Below the pieces are notes generated by a model that did no database searches, was not told the origin of the DNA, and worked only from the letters and a program-made list of their open reading frames with translations. This document shows positions 11,295 through 32,016 of a stretch of DNA of 64,000 bases, one piece after another. A program made the position numbers and the translations under genes. The stretch is from Anaeramoeba flamelloides (taxonomy: Eukaryota; Metamonada; Anaeramoebidae), in NCBI GenBank assembly GCA_027625915.1, contig JANTQA010000072.1, forward strand, positions 1,240,001 through 1,304,000, written 5' to 3'. The first letter of the stretch is position 1. Every line of letters begins with the position of its first letter.

Positions 11295-11560
11295 AACTTT
11301 AAATTTATGGCGAAAAGCAGATTTTTTTCTGAAATTCTATGGATTTTTTAAAAACACAAGCATGATTTTTAATTTCTAGGATCATCAAATAGTCCTACTT
11401 TCCTAAAGGACTTTTTCGAGGCATTTAAACCAATGGGAACTTATGTGATTTAAATTCAAGAACATTTTACTTTAATCGTTTACTTCTTATTCGTAGATGC
11501 TAATCCTTTTAAAGTTTAAAATTTGTGTCGTAGACCTAAGTTATTTTTTTTTAACTTTTA
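11295..11560 (+). repeat. Dispersed repeat K (inverted partner at 16080-16365)
   Basis: Words such as AAATTTATGGCGAAAAGCAG and GAGGCATTTAAACCAATGG recur in reverse complement at about 16210-16365. Ends not defined. It abuts family E. Confidence 0.45.
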
Positions 11561-12173
11561 ATCAAACAAAAGAATTTCTATTTTGCTCTATTTTTAAAGA
11601 TTCAAATTTTAGTCAGGTATATCTTATTATTGGTTTTTTTTCATTTGTTTTCCCGACCAATCTCTATTAAATTTTATTTACCAAAATTTAATAGAGATTG
11701 AGAAAATTTTTTGCCAATTACTTTGATTTGAAAACCCTGTTTATTTTCAATATTAAACATATTTCTCGATAAGGAATCCTTATTTAGAAATTGGTCAAAA
11801 AAAATAATAGAGACTAGTCCCTTAACATAATCAAATTCTGGAAAATTCAAATTTTAAGGTATAAGTTGAATTAAAAATAATGAAGATATTTGATACAGAC
11901 TACAAGATAAAAGAAAATGAAAATTCATAAAAAATAAAAAAAGTAAAAAGAATTAATCCATGTTTGTAATTTATTTTAGGATTTAAATATTTGATAATTG
12001 TGTGAGCAATTTTGTAGAGAGTCAATAATAATTAAAAAAAAAAAAAGAGTCTGAAAGAAAAACGACAAAATAAATTAATCATAGTTTCATCATATTTGAA
12101 ATGTTTTTGTTTGAAATATTTCCAGATTTGATCCACAAACAAAAAAAATTGAAACAATGTAAATAAAAACAAA
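11561..12173. other. Spacer with a short hairpin
   Basis: AT-rich 3' flank of the PLAC8 gene. AATCTCTATTAAATTTT at about 11662 is followed within 30 bp by its reverse complement, an obvious hairpin. Nothing else recognised. Confidence 0.45.
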
Positions 12174-12963
12174 TTATCTGACCATTGAACCTCTGTCTTC
12201 GATTTCACGAGCCTAATTTTAGAAATAAAGAAAAGTTGAAAGAAGAAAAAGATTTCAAATTAATAGGAAATACATTTAAAAAGAAGAAAAAAGAAGAAAA
12301 AAAAAAAAAAAATCTTTACATCTTGGCAAACAGCACAAGGAAGACATGGTCCAGTAACAATACAGTCCATTAAAGTGGCTTGTTCGAATCCGTATTTACT
12401 TCTGATTTGTTGTCTTGTGAAGTATTCACGTGGCATACCTTTGTTGTATTTATTTTTTTTTATTTTTTTTTTTTGTGTATTTATGAAAAACAAAAGTTAA
12501 TTATTAAAACAGAGAAATAAAATAAAAAAAAAAAAAAAAAAACAAAAAAAAGAGAAAAAGTTTAATTTTTTTGAAGTGTGATAAGTTCTTTTTACTCTTT
12601 ACGTTTTGAAATTGAATCTAACCTTCAATTTTGAAACTTCGAAATTTAAAAATAAATTTAATCACCCAAAAAAATTAAAAATAGAATAAAAAAAATTCCT
12701 TACAGAGACAATCACAAATTGTGCATTCTCTTTGATCAACAGAAGCTTTGTTTTTGGCAAGTTGACAAGGCATACAAAAGATAGTCATTAAGCCTTTTTT
12801 TTTTTTTTTTTTTTTTTTTGAAAAAGAAAAATTTAATTGTGAATTAAAAAGAAAAGAGTTTTTTTCAGAAAAAAAAAATAAAAAAGAAAAAAAAAAATTA
12901 TATACTTACAAATTTTTGGGTTGCTCATGCAACCTAATAAACTTGATCCCCAATAAGTGGTCA
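12174..12963 (-). CDS. PLAC8-family cysteine-rich protein, four exons (5' end unresolved)
   Basis: Minus-strand exons 12910-12963, 12704-12793, 12320-12438 and 12174-12212 join in frame through GT-AG introns of 116, 265 and 107 bp, with matching phases at each junction. The spliced product reads WGSSLLGCMSNPKICLMTIF, CMPCQLAKNKASVDQREC, PREYFTRQQIRSKYGF and CIVTGPCLPCAVCQDAREIE, ending GSMVR-stop. This is the PLAC8 layout: Trp before the first Cys, CxxC pairs in hydrophobic stretches, and the closing CxxCxxCQxxRE motif. Family members are small membrane-associated Cys-rich proteins (plant cell-number regulators and cadmium-resistance proteins, vertebrate PLAC8). About 100 residues are recovered. 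The first exon is not resolved: the frame stays open to about 13030, or a further 5' exon is spliced at the AATAATAG acceptor. Confidence 0.82.
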
Positions 12964-15339
12964 CTATTATTAGAAAAGAATTTATTTTTTGAAAAGGTGT
13001 GTGTAAATTTATATTTTGTTGGTATTTTCCTTGAAAAAGAAAAGAAAAAAAAAAAGTATCAAACTTTTTAAGCAAGAATAGAAAAATGAAAAAAAAGAAA
13101 ATTAAAATTGAGAAAATTCATTTATTTGAAAAGAACACAAATAACAAAAACAAAACTAATAGTGTTAAACTTTTCACTTTGAATGATTTTGACTTGAGTC
13201 AACTTTTCTTTTTATAAAAAATAACTCAAAAGATTTCTGAGACAAAGCTGAAGGGACGGATCGCAAAACGAAATTGTCTTTTATTCATGATTTTCTCTTA
13301 TTTGTATTTTTTTTAGGAAGAAAGGACTTGGAAAGAAGGATTTAATTTTTTAAGGGTTTGTTGATGTTGATTTAGAGTTTTTCCTTATGGATATTGAGAA
13401 CCATGTTTGACAAGTGTCCAAGAAAACTTGATAAAATAATCCTTTATCAACTTTTAAGTAATGAATAATCTTTTTAAAAAGAGTTCATTTTTTTATAAAT
13501 ACTTTTTCACTCAAAAGATTTGATCTTTTCATGTCTGTAAAATGAATGATTTATTGAAAATAACTATCTGCATTTTTTAACGAGTAGGTATTATTTTTAG
13601 GACGAGACATATATCAAATGACTTTTAAGAAATTTTATCCAAGAGATCTTGTTAATATTTAAATTTTTGTTTTTTTTTGTACATTTTAGGTTGGACACAA
13701 TATTTGTTTTGTCCAAATACCCACCACTTTCATTAAGGAAAATTTATTATAGCTTTATAATGTATATTTTCAAAATCCACATGATACAAGAGCGGTATAA
13801 CTCCAAATATAAATATATTAATTTTTATACTTTTCAAGTAATGTAAAATTCAGAATTTCAACTACAGTGGAGGAAAACTATTTTTGTGACAAATTGACAA
13901 TCTTTGTAATTTTCTCAGCATGACGAATATTAACACCCTTTAAAAAAATAAAGAAATTATTTCAAATTCCTTCTTGTACCTCAATCTTATTCTTTGTTTT
14001 TGAATTTTATTTTTGAATTAAGGTACACACCTCGATCTTGATAAAATATCATCATGAACCTGATGTGTCGTGTCAATAAGTGTTAAAAATAAAAATTTCT
14101 TGATTTGAGTTGTTGTATTTTTTTTTTTTTTTGAAGAAAAAACATTCTCTTTTATAAAATCACGTGATACATTTCTGAATGGAACATTTAATATATTCCT
14201 TTGATATTTACGTTGGTATTTTTTCTTGGAGAAAAACTTTTATAAAAAGGATATATTTCAACAATTAACAACCTTTTTGTTATTTTAATTAAGATAGTAA
14301 GTGTTTTCTTCTTTTTGAGAAGTATAAGTCAATTCTTTATTCATTTTTTTTCTTTTTCATTATCTCTTTTGTTATAACAAACATTGGTAATAACAAATGA
14401 ATACGGTAATAATTACTAATAAAAATGATCTTATTTACTACAAAAAGAAAGTGGTATACAATAATATCCACCCATTCTTTCTTGATCACAATAATGAAAC
14501 AAAAATTGTTTTGTTATGTTAAATCAAGAAGCAAAAAAATTCAACTTCTTTTAGAGTTACCAACTCCAAGTTCTTTGTACCCCTTTAATTTATCTTATTA
14601 AACAGTTTAACATTATTACATGCGTGGATCTTTGAATTTGAAAAAGGAATTTTATTATCATCATAATAATGTGTTACTAAAAGTTTAATTGGTGTTTCAA
14701 AATAAAAAGCGTGTTTTTTTGCAATAGAATACTTTAGAATTAATGGTTCAAATATACTAACATAAGCGTCTAATTAAATATAATACTGATTTCTTAAAGC
14801 TCTATTATTCAAAAAGGATTTCGAAAAATGAAGGATCAAATTAGAAAATTTCTCTCAAAAAATAGAGTAAATATTGAAATTTTTATTATCAAAAAACCAC
14901 AAAAAAAAACATAAAGTACTGATAAATTGCAATTTATGTTTCGAAATTTTTACTTGATTTTCCTTTTTGAAATTTTTCTGCTCAAGCTTTGAAACATTTT
15001 ATGTAGTCAAATATTAAGAAACTCTGTAAAATTAGTTGTTCTTCAAAAATTTCTTACTCGGGAGTTGTTTTAAAAGTTGAAACAATTCAAAGATTTATCA
15101 AAATGTAAATTGAATTAAAATTTTTTTGAAATTTATTAGAATTTATCAGTATATATTGAAAAATTGATTTTAGTTATTTGGTTAGCATCGTTTTGCTGGC
15201 TTTATGATCTACCGAGTATTAAATAAATCATAATTGAACATAAAAATCGAGAATTAAACACAAATAAGAATTTTATCAATAACCCTTTCCGTTTGGTATT
15301 TTGTGATTATGTAGATTTATCATTCAAAGTGGAACTAAA
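12964..15339. other. Spacer 5' of PLAC8, no gene recognised
   Basis: Probably holds the PLAC8 5' exon and promoter. A few minus-strand segments look faintly exon-like (about 13862-14106) but could not be joined into a recognisable protein. Confidence 0.35.
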
Positions 15340-16040
15340 CTTTGTTTGAGTCAAAGCGGCCAAACATTTTTTCAAATATCCATTATTTTATATAATTGAC
15401 CTTTGGAGAAAAACTAAGAAAAGAAGCAGAATAATGCACATTAAAGAATTGTTGATATCCATTCAGAAAGAAAACGAATTAATCAATAAATTTTCTTGAA
15501 AATTGAAAAACTCAAAATTCTTATTTCACCATTGAGAAAAACAAGAATGTACGTTTTGATCTTGTACTGGTTATTGAATTATAAATCAGAAACTTTTTTA
15601 ACTTCATTTTCAATACCTTTCTTCGAGAAAACAAGTCCCCAGACGAAGTAGGTTGAGACCTGTGGTCACTATTTGAAAAAGGAAATGAAAAAAGAAGTTT
15701 AAATTTTTCATCTTTTTTGTTTAAAAATATCAAGATCAAAGATTGAATAGAATTGCAATTAAAATCCAATATGATTTCTCAAAAATCATTTCTTAAGTTT
15801 CAATAACATTGGAATAACATGTTTTTAACAAGTAACTATTGATCTAGCAATAAAAAAAAATTTTGCAACTGAATTAAGTAAAAAAAAAAACAATCGATAT
15901 AAAAAAAAACAAAAATGTGTAAAAAGGATTTCAATTTTGAAAATTTCCAAAATCAATTTTTTCTACTAATATCCTTGTAAACCCTTTAAACACATGTATT
16001 TCTCCCATTACAACTGGTCCCCTTTGGCATAAATTTGGTT
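15340..16040 (+). repeat. Dispersed repeat H with an extra internal insert
   Basis: Shares the order of motifs with 27390-27955 and, inverted, 41520-42062: TATTATTTATATAATTGACC / CCTTTGGAGAA, then TTGAGAAAAACAA..TGTA, then a right end with ACATGTxxTTxxxCCCATT and GTCCCCTTTG. Between 15561 and 15730 it holds about 170 bp absent from the other copies. Ends not exact; probably a MITE. Confidence 0.5.
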
Positions 16041-16079
16041 GACTTGTTTTTATATTTGATAAAAAATTTAACTATATTT

Positions 16080-16365
16080 GGAGATCTCCAAAACAACAAA
16101 AGGCAGGATATCCATATATAATAACTATACATTATAACTGTTGATTTAAGGGATTAGCGTCTACCAAGGAGAATCCATAGATCGAACTATGTTGTTATTG
16201 GACCTAAATCACTTTAGTAGACCATGGTCCAAATGCCTCTAAAAAAATCATTAGTCAAGTAGAAATATTTGTTGAACCTCATCAATTAAAAATATGATCT
16301 CTGTTCAGTAAAAAACCCAAACAAATTCAAAAAAAAATCTGCATTTCGCCACAAATTTAAAGGTT
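16080..16365 (-). repeat. Dispersed repeat K, inverted copy
   Basis: Reverse complement of 11295-11560 in scattered blocks, for example CCAAATGCCTCTAAAAAAAT and TTCGCCACAAATTTAAAG. Confidence 0.45.
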
Positions 16366-16434
16366 TGAATGATCAATTTCAAGACTCCAAAGTTGTAAAA
16401 TATCTATCTTAAATTTGTTTCAAAATGTAGATTA

Positions 16435-16630
16435 CAGTCAGTTCCACTTTAAAGGCACAAACTTTCAACGAAAATTAAGGCACAATAAAAATCTCAAATT
16501 AAGGCACAATATTCAGATTCTAGTAAAATAAATTTGTGTAAAAAAAAATACTAAAAATGTGCCTTAATTTGAGATTTTTTTATGCCTTAAATTCCGTTGA
16601 AAGTTTGTTCCTTAAATTTGAAACCGACTG
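16435..16630. mobile_element. Family C palindromic MITE (TA-flanked)
   Basis: 196 bp. Starts CAGTCAGTTCCACTTTAAAG and ends with the inverted arm ...AAACCGACTG. Each arm is about 75 bp, with TTAAGGCACA words on both arms and a loop of about 45 bp. TA borders both ends (16433-16434, 16631-16632). Fits a Tc1/mariner-type MITE; no coding capacity. Confidence 0.75.
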
Positions 16631-17762
16631 TACTAGCTAAAAAATTCAATTTTTTTTCTGATTACAAAAAATTAACAAATAGATTTTTTTGACCAATTAT
16701 TTCTGAATATTAGAAATATATTGATGTTACAATTAGATTTATTAAAAGCAAACAAATTAATCAGTCTTTGGGTTTTTATGTTGATGATTATTGAGTTAAT
16801 CTTTGAAATTCAAAAATTATAAAAATAGTTGACTTTTGGAAGTTCTGAATCTGAATTGTTAACAATTGAAATACTATTATTTTGATGTTTCTATTTTTTA
16901 GATTTGGAAAAGGAATTAAAAAAAATATTTTTCAAAATGAAAATTTTTTAATTGTGATCATTTGTAAAAAAATGTAGGAATTTATTGTGCAATTAGATAT
17001 TTAATAGTTTTTTTAGAGTCACAGAAACTATTAAGCACTAATATCATTTACATGCAATTGTAAAATACTTTGGTTCTAGAGAAATCTAGGGTGACATAAT
17101 CCCTTAATTGATAATAAAAGAATGGATTATTCTTTGGAGTTAATTTGTTTTTTCTGTTAATTGGTTGTACTTTTCGTTTTATGATCTGTGGTTCAACCAA
17201 TTAAAAATCATAAGAACTTTTTTTTTTCCCATTTAACTTTTTTTCCGAAACAAGTTTTTCTATGATATGTCACTTTACAAAAGAAAATGTTTCTAAGAAA
17301 AGTGAAGTAAAAAGAGTTTCAAAAATTAGCTAAAGTTACTTTTCAAGTCACCATCATTACTAATTTTAATGATGAATTCTGTCAAAAAATAACTTTTTCT
17401 GACTAATTTATAATTATCTAAATTATAGTCAGAGACTATTGAGTAAATTTATTGGTTGTACGTTCCTGAATTATTTGATATTTCACTAGTTTTTAGATTT
17501 GGAAGTGACTAAAAATAAAGAAAAAAGAGTGATTCGATTTTTAAATTTTATTTCGAATAAATGCCGTAATTGAAAAGAAATATTCTATCTTACAGCTAAA
17601 TCCAGCAAAACTTGAAGGTCTTTTGTTGGTGATGAATAAACCCAAGAAAAAAACTATTTCAGTAAAAAAATCAAAGATTTATTTTTTGGTTTTTGACTTC
17701 AAGAATTTTTTTCTTTTATCAAAGCGTTTTTGAAGTCTAAAGACAAATCTCAAAAAAAAGAA
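16631..17762. other. 5' flank of the SP-RING gene, with a possible upstream exon
   Basis: AT-rich. At 17596-17661 a 66-nt stretch between TTACAG and GTAAAA reads LNPAKLEGLLLVMNKPKKKT in phase 0, and could splice to 17736 (after TTTTTGAAG) in the SP-RING frame. It looks like the first helix of a SAP domain but is too short to be sure. Confidence 0.35.
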
Positions 17763-19172
17763 ATGAGTCAAACCCACAGCCAAACCCAAAATCATGAAAC
17801 TAACCAACTGAACAAAAAATTATCTTTTGAAATTGCACAAATAAAAGATCCACAAACACAGATTTTATATAAAAAGCTTGTAAACCATTATTATTTGAAT
17901 AAAAATGTCAAGGCTAAAGCAATACATTCCATTCTTTTTGGTGATTCATTATTTTTAAAACCAGAACACCCACCTTTGATTGGCCCTGGTATTGTCAGCA
18001 GTTCAAAGCCACTTAGGTTTGTTCTTCCACAAGCCAGGGTTAAAAAGATTCTTGATCATTTTGCACAGCATAATTCAAATTTTTGTATTAGGTTCATTAG
18101 CAACGCTGACTTTCAAAAAGACTCAAACACTGATTCTTTATATTTAACAATCAAAAAACAACAACAACAACAACAAAAACAAACAAGAATAAGAAATGAA
18201 GGATTTGTTTGTGTCACGATTAATGGATCAAAGTTTATTTTAAAAACAGATCGCGCCTTCCAAGTTGACTTAGGGCTTTTTGATACCGAACAAAACGAAA
18301 TAACTTTTCAGGCAATTCACAAATTAGAAGAGACAATTGTAGTATTTCAACATATGAAACACCCAGATACTACATATATTGCAAATTCCATTTCAAAGAA
18401 AAACACAATTTCAAAACAAAACATGATCAAACAATTAAAGTCAATCTTTTTGCCAAACAAAAAACAAAGTCAAATCAAAAGTCAAACCCAACAAAACATT
18501 GAACAAAACATTGAAAAAGAAAACCAAAACGAGAGCCAAAGAAAAGAAAAGGAAAAGGAAAAGCAAAGCTTGATTATTTCACTACAATGTTCTTTATCTG
18601 GCAAAACCATTTCAATCCCTTCAAGGGGTCGAAAATGCCAGCATCTTCAATGCTTTGATCTTGAGGAATTTTTAATTAATTCTGAAGAAAGAAACAATTT
18701 GGTTTGCCCTTGCTGTAACCAACCAATTTCTTATTCAGACTTAATTGTAGACGGTCTTTTACAGGACATTTTGAAGAAAGAAAAAATACTAACTACACAA
18801 AAAATAAGAATCTTTTCAGATGGCAAATGGGAAACCGTTTCGCCACCTCAAAAAAAAGTATTGGATTTCAAAAAACAGACAAACCAAGAAATCAAAAAAG
18901 AAGAGGGGGAGAAAGAAAAAGAAAAAGAGGAAAATGTGAAAGGAAACCAAAAGGAAAAGGAAAAGGAAAATGAGAAAGGCAAAGAACAGGTCAACTTAAC
19001 TCAATTTTCTTTATTAGATATAATAAGCCAACGTAAAAGAAAGGGGGTTGTCTCCAAAAATTCAATTTCGTCACTGGATTCAAATTTAGGCAAATTTCGA
19101 AGAAGAACTTTTGAACCCTCTTCATTGCAAAATAGCCACCACCAATTAAACATATTTCGCAAAAAACATTGA
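17763..19172 (+). CDS. SP-RING (MIZ) zinc-finger protein, PIAS/Siz-like SUMO E3 ligase
   Basis: From the ATG at 17763 the frame gives 469 residues; it also stays open upstream to 17697. The core is a MIZ/SP-RING: SLQCSLSGKTISIPSRG, KCQHLQCFDLEEFL and LVCPCCNQPISYSDL, with zinc ligands near C276, C292, H294, C297, C315, C317 and C318. This matches PIAS/Siz ligases, which bind the SUMO E2 Ubc9 and direct SUMO onto nuclear substrates. Residues about 65-200 before it may be a PINIT-like domain, judged by position, with a Gln run near 133-138. The tail (from about 370) is Lys/Glu-rich low complexity with basic patches (SQRKRKGVV, KFRRRTF) that could act as nuclear localisation signals. Stop is TGA. 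A SAP domain is not evident unless the upstream exon is real. Confidence 0.83.
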   Translation: MSQTHSQTQNHETNQLNKKLSFEIAQIKDPQTQILYKKLVNHYYLNKNVKAKAIHSILFGDSLFLKPEHPPLIGPGIVSSSKPLRFVLPQARVKKILDHFAQHNSNFCIRFISNADFQKDSNTDSLYLTIKKQQQQQQKQTRIRNEGFVCVTINGSKFILKTDRAFQVDLGLFDTEQNEITFQAIHKLEETIVVFQHMKHPDTTYIANSISKKNTISKQNMIKQLKSIFLPNKKQSQIKSQTQQNIEQNIEKENQNESQRKEKEKEKQSLIISLQCSLSGKTISIPSRGRKCQHLQCFDLEEFLINSEERNNLVCPCCNQPISYSDLIVDGLLQDILKKEKILTTQKIRIFSDGKWETVSPPQKKVLDFKKQTNQEIKKEEGEKEKEKEENVKGNQKEKEKENEKGKEQVNLTQFSLLDIISQRKRKGVVSKNSISSLDSNLGKFRRRTFEPSSLQNSHHQLNIFRKKH

Positions 19173-19964
19173 AAAAAAAAAAAAAAAGAAAAAAAAAATT
19201 ATTCCCTTTTTCTTTTTCTTGTTTTAGAATTGAAAATTGAAAGAAAACTGATTTTTTTTGTATTTTTTACAAGTTTGTAATAAATTTGAAAATCTATTCT
19301 TGAAAAAAATAAATCTTTAATCTTTTGTATTAAGATATAATATATATATATCTATTACTTTGCAACAATGACTGTATTTTTTTTATTTTGTCTTATTTGA
19401 AGTATTAATTACCAAAAATAATATTACTCATATTTAAATATTAAACCAAATGTATGAATATTGCCAATCAGTGGAATTATATTTATACCCCTTCGCACCT
19501 CTAAATAACCAAATTGGCTTTGAAATAAAATTTGTACTTTGGATTGTTCTGAAAAGCCCTTAAGATATCGAATTTATAAATAATAATCTTGGAAAGAAAA
19601 TATTTATAATTAACAATTATTTAGAAGTTTAAAATAAAAAAAATAAGAGCTTGGAAAATATTTTTCAACATTTCAAAAATCTTTCTTAGTTTTTGGAATT
19701 TTATGAGTTTTAAATTGAAATTTATAAAAAAAAAATATTTTTGTGATTTTGTTTTTGGAAAACTTTTTATAAAAATGATAAAATTTCTTATTATTAATGA
19801 TTAAAACATCTTATTCTTTGTTTGAAAATAATAATTGGGTATCTTTCTATACCCACCCATTATGACTTTTATTTTATAAATTTTCAAAGGATTTTATAAT
19901 ATTTTTTTTAATTCCCAAGAAAGTTTAAAAAATTGTGATTAATATAATAAAAAAAACGATATTG
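19173..19964. other. Spacer 3' of the SP-RING gene
   Basis: A-rich then T-rich 3' flank; short TA microsatellite near 19340. No gene seen. Confidence 0.45.
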
Positions 19965-20438
19965 AACCATAATTCCAAAATTTCCACACATTTTAAAGAG
20001 TTCAAACAGTCATAATAATCTAATTTTAATCAAATTGGAAATAATTTTGATTTTTGTACAATATTAAAATCATTCTTCTTTTAGTTATTTTATTTTCATT
20101 TCATTTTTTGAATTTAGTAATCTGTTTCATTCGATCGAAATATTTTTTTTGAACAGCTGGTATTATGTTAAAGTTGAGTTCTTTTAAAATAGAAGAACTC
20201 GAATAAAATTAGTTGATAGTATCTAACCATTGATCGATCAATTTTCCTAATAGAATCTTAAGAAAGTTATCAATGTATTTTTTTGTGTTGATCTCTCCAA
20301 AATTTTTAACACACCCATTGATTTATTTGTAATAATTATTCTTTATTTTTTGTTTTTTGAGTATTGTAATTTAGAATCAATTGTTAACATTTCAATTATT
20401 AAATGGCTCTGGTTTGGTATTTCTTAGAGAATTGATCA
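19965..20438 (+). mobile_element. Family A' MITE, right end missing
   Basis: Left end ATAATTCCAAAATTTCCACA and the internal order match 1339-1690 plus 3101-3220, joined without the CACTA insert (TTTTAACACACCCATTGATT at about 20308). It therefore shows the empty site of that insertion. The GGGGTT right terminus is absent. Contains TTGATCGATCAA at about 20230. Confidence 0.6.
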
Positions 20439-20510
20439 AATTATAATTTTTTTTTAAAAAAATACCTTAAATTACCAAATAAAATCTATTACAATCGATA
20501 TTTTTATATA

Positions 20511-21094
20511 AGCTATTTCCAATAAAGTGTGGCAAATTTATTTTAAAAAATCTTTTTTAAACCAAATCTTTAAAAAAGTATTTAAACATCCAATATAATT
20601 AACTACCATTTATTAATTCTTGAAAATAATTCAATTTGTTTATAGGTATTGTATTACACAAATAAATTATATTAAAATTTCTGATCTTGATTGAAAAGGG
20701 TATTTTTTAGGGGTGTGAAAATTGGTGTTTATTATTTTATTTTTAACCGAAAAAATGGTTTTCCTAACTTAATTAATCACAAAAAAATTTCAAATAGAAT
20801 TGAAAACATATAACTGCATTTTATTATTTAAACAATCATTTTTATCCTTTTCCATATTTCCCGGTTTGTATTAAAATTAGTTGTAACTTTATTTCTTCGA
20901 AAAAAGTGCTATTATTTTTTTATTTTTTGGAAATATTTTAATTAACATATTTTATAATAAATACCTTAGTCATTCATTCAATCGGTTTAATATTAAACAT
21001 AATTTTGAATCATCAATTAATGAATACCACCACTAACACAGATGATTTTTCATGAAATGTAAAAAAAAAATTTCCCACTTTTTTGGAAATACCT
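20511..21094 (-). mobile_element. Family B MITE, uninterrupted copy
   Basis: 584 bp between TA dinucleotides. Ends are AGCTATTTCCAATAAAGTG and, reversed, AGGTATTTCCAAAAAAGTG. The same element lies in opposite orientation at 48471-49591, where a family A MITE is inserted. Here the corresponding site is the intact word CAAATAGAATTG at 20791-20802. No ORF. Confidence 0.72.
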
Positions 21095-21098
21095 TATA

Positions 21099-21627
21099 AA
21101 TCCCATTCCAAAAATATTGACCCACCCAAAATCAAAAACAAGCAAAAATAAAACTCAATTTATTGTATTTTTCCAAAATTAATATAAAATCACATTTAAG
21201 AAACCCAATATTAATGCTCTAATAAATAACCACTTTAATCCAAATAAAAGAAAAAATATAAAAATCAAAAATAAAAATCTCTGTTTCCAAAATAATAAAA
21301 GGAGCTGAATATAAATTATATTGATTAATTTGTTGAAATTTCACCAAGAATTGTGGATCGATCAAATGTTAAGAAACCATCTTTAACTTTTATGTTATTT
21401 TTTGATTTAACAAACTCTAAACTAACCTTCTATCAATATCTAAAAAAAAAATTCAGAGCTAACGAAACAGATTTCAGAACTGGAAAAAAAGGAAATGAAA
21501 ACAAAAAAAAAAAAGACAAAAAATGAAATTGTTTATAAAATCAAAATTCTTTCCAAATTGAATTTAAAGTACAGTAATGGTGTTCTTTCAACTGTTGAAA
21601 CTGTGTCCAAAATTTTGACATCTAGTT
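21099..21627 (-). mobile_element. Family A mariner-type MITE
   Basis: 529 bp. Left end AATCCCATTCCAAAAATATT and right end, reversed, AACTAGATGTCAAAATTTTG. TA on both sides. It directly abuts the family B element, separated only by the shared TATA. Central GGATCGATCAAA at 21355. Confidence 0.75.
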
Positions 21628-23249
21628 TATATATAATTGAAATTTAACCGTAGATGATGGATACCCTGTAAATTATAGACTAATATTTATTAATAACACA
21701 TTTTCGCGTTTTTTTCTAATTTTTATTTTTAAAGGAATTTAATTCTCTTAGAGTTAATTATCATATTCCCAATTTGGTTTCAAAAAAAAAAAAAAAATTA
21801 TTAAAGAATTAGTCGTTTATATATAAATTTTGAATAATCTAAACTTACAAAATCATTACAAAAATAAAGATTTTTTTGTTGTTACATTAATTATCAAAAA
21901 AGTTTTGATACTAATAATCAAATTTTATTCACTGTGATCTTGATAAATTAATTAAAAATGAAAAAAAAAAAATAATATTCACAAAAAATTATTATTGAAA
22001 ATTTGTACTCAATGTTTATCAAGGAGAAGTTTTCAACTTTATTGTTAAGATTTGTTAAGCTATTTTTGAATTATAAAAAAATAAGAATCTAGTTCAACAC
22101 GCTGAGATGTTTGAAGCTGACTTAATTTTGAAAACGGATAGAATATATCAGAAATCAACAAAAAAATAATAACAATTCTAAAATTATTCAAGAATTTGGA
22201 ATGAATCCAAATATTGATAAAATCACTAAATCAAAGTAATTACCCAAAATTAAATATTCAAGATTTTAGTTTGAAAAAGAAAAATATTGAAAAAACAATA
22301 AAAATAAAAAGGTAAAAGATAATTTTAGAAAATTAAAAAGTATTTTTATCTAAAAAAAAAAACTAATTGAGTAGAATTACAAATGTTCAGAATTAATACA
22401 AATTAGTCAATTATTATATCGACAAGTAATTAAAATTTTTTAAAAAGATATTTAGACTCAATTGGTGTTTGAATAAATAAAAAAACAACAAAAGTTTTAA
22501 AAAAAGTAATCCAGATTCTCCACGAATAATTTATAAAACTGAAGCAACACTCGATCAAACCCAGAATCCCAATTTACAAAAGAAGATATAAGCTCAAAAG
22601 GGAATTAGAACTTACGAGGTGCGAAACACATTTTAAACTAATTACAATTTTACAAAAAAAAAAACTACAAGAATAATTGGGAAACAAAAAGTCTAAAATT
22701 ACTACAATTAAATCTAAACAATTTTAGAGAAAACTTAATTATAAATAATTCTGGATGAGAAGGATCAGGACTATTAAAAAATCATTTGATATGATAATAA
22801 TATCAATAAACAGTCCTATCGTCAAGTACCTAGTTTTTCTGTAGAGTATATAGGTTTTTTTTAATTTCAGAAATAAAAGGAAAATTTATTTAATTTTTTT
22901 TTCAATACTTAAAATAAAAAAACCGAACCGAAGAAAAAGGAAATTAGTTTCCACCCTTCAAAATAATAATAAAGAAAAAAAACAAATTGAAATTTTTATT
23001 ATTTATTTTTTAGTTTGGTAAATGTAAAAAATTAACATTAAAAAATTGTAAGAAACATTTTATTTGAATATTCTGTTTTATTTATTTAAATGTTTATTGG
23101 TTATATTAGCTATTCAAATAAATTTTGTAATAAATAATTCGATAAATTATTAATATTTATTATTGTATTCTGAGTTGTATATAAACATTAATCCATAATT
23201 GTGAAGATTACTATTACTCAAATACAAATCATCTTGTGATTCATACAGA
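21628..23249. other. AT-rich spacer 3' of the RasGEF gene
   Basis: No gene recognised. A partial foldback-type repeat (family G words: AGGTTTTTTTTAAT..., AAAAAACCGAACCG) lies at about 22845-22930. Confidence 0.45.

Positions 23250-32016
<8,767 letters not shown>

Noticed and set aside
12375-12400. GTTCGAATCC, resembling a tRNA T-loop
   Set aside because: It is the antisense of the PLAC8 exon (SKYGFEQAT) and no acceptor stem or anticodon arm can be drawn around it.
13862-14106. Minus-strand exon-like pieces (TLIDTTHQVHDDILSRS, then VNIRHAEKITKIVN and a stop), reminiscent of the Asp-rich motif of polyprenyl synthases or of a SNARE helix
   Set aside because: Too short, no second motif of either family, and the splice phases fit only with a weak donor.
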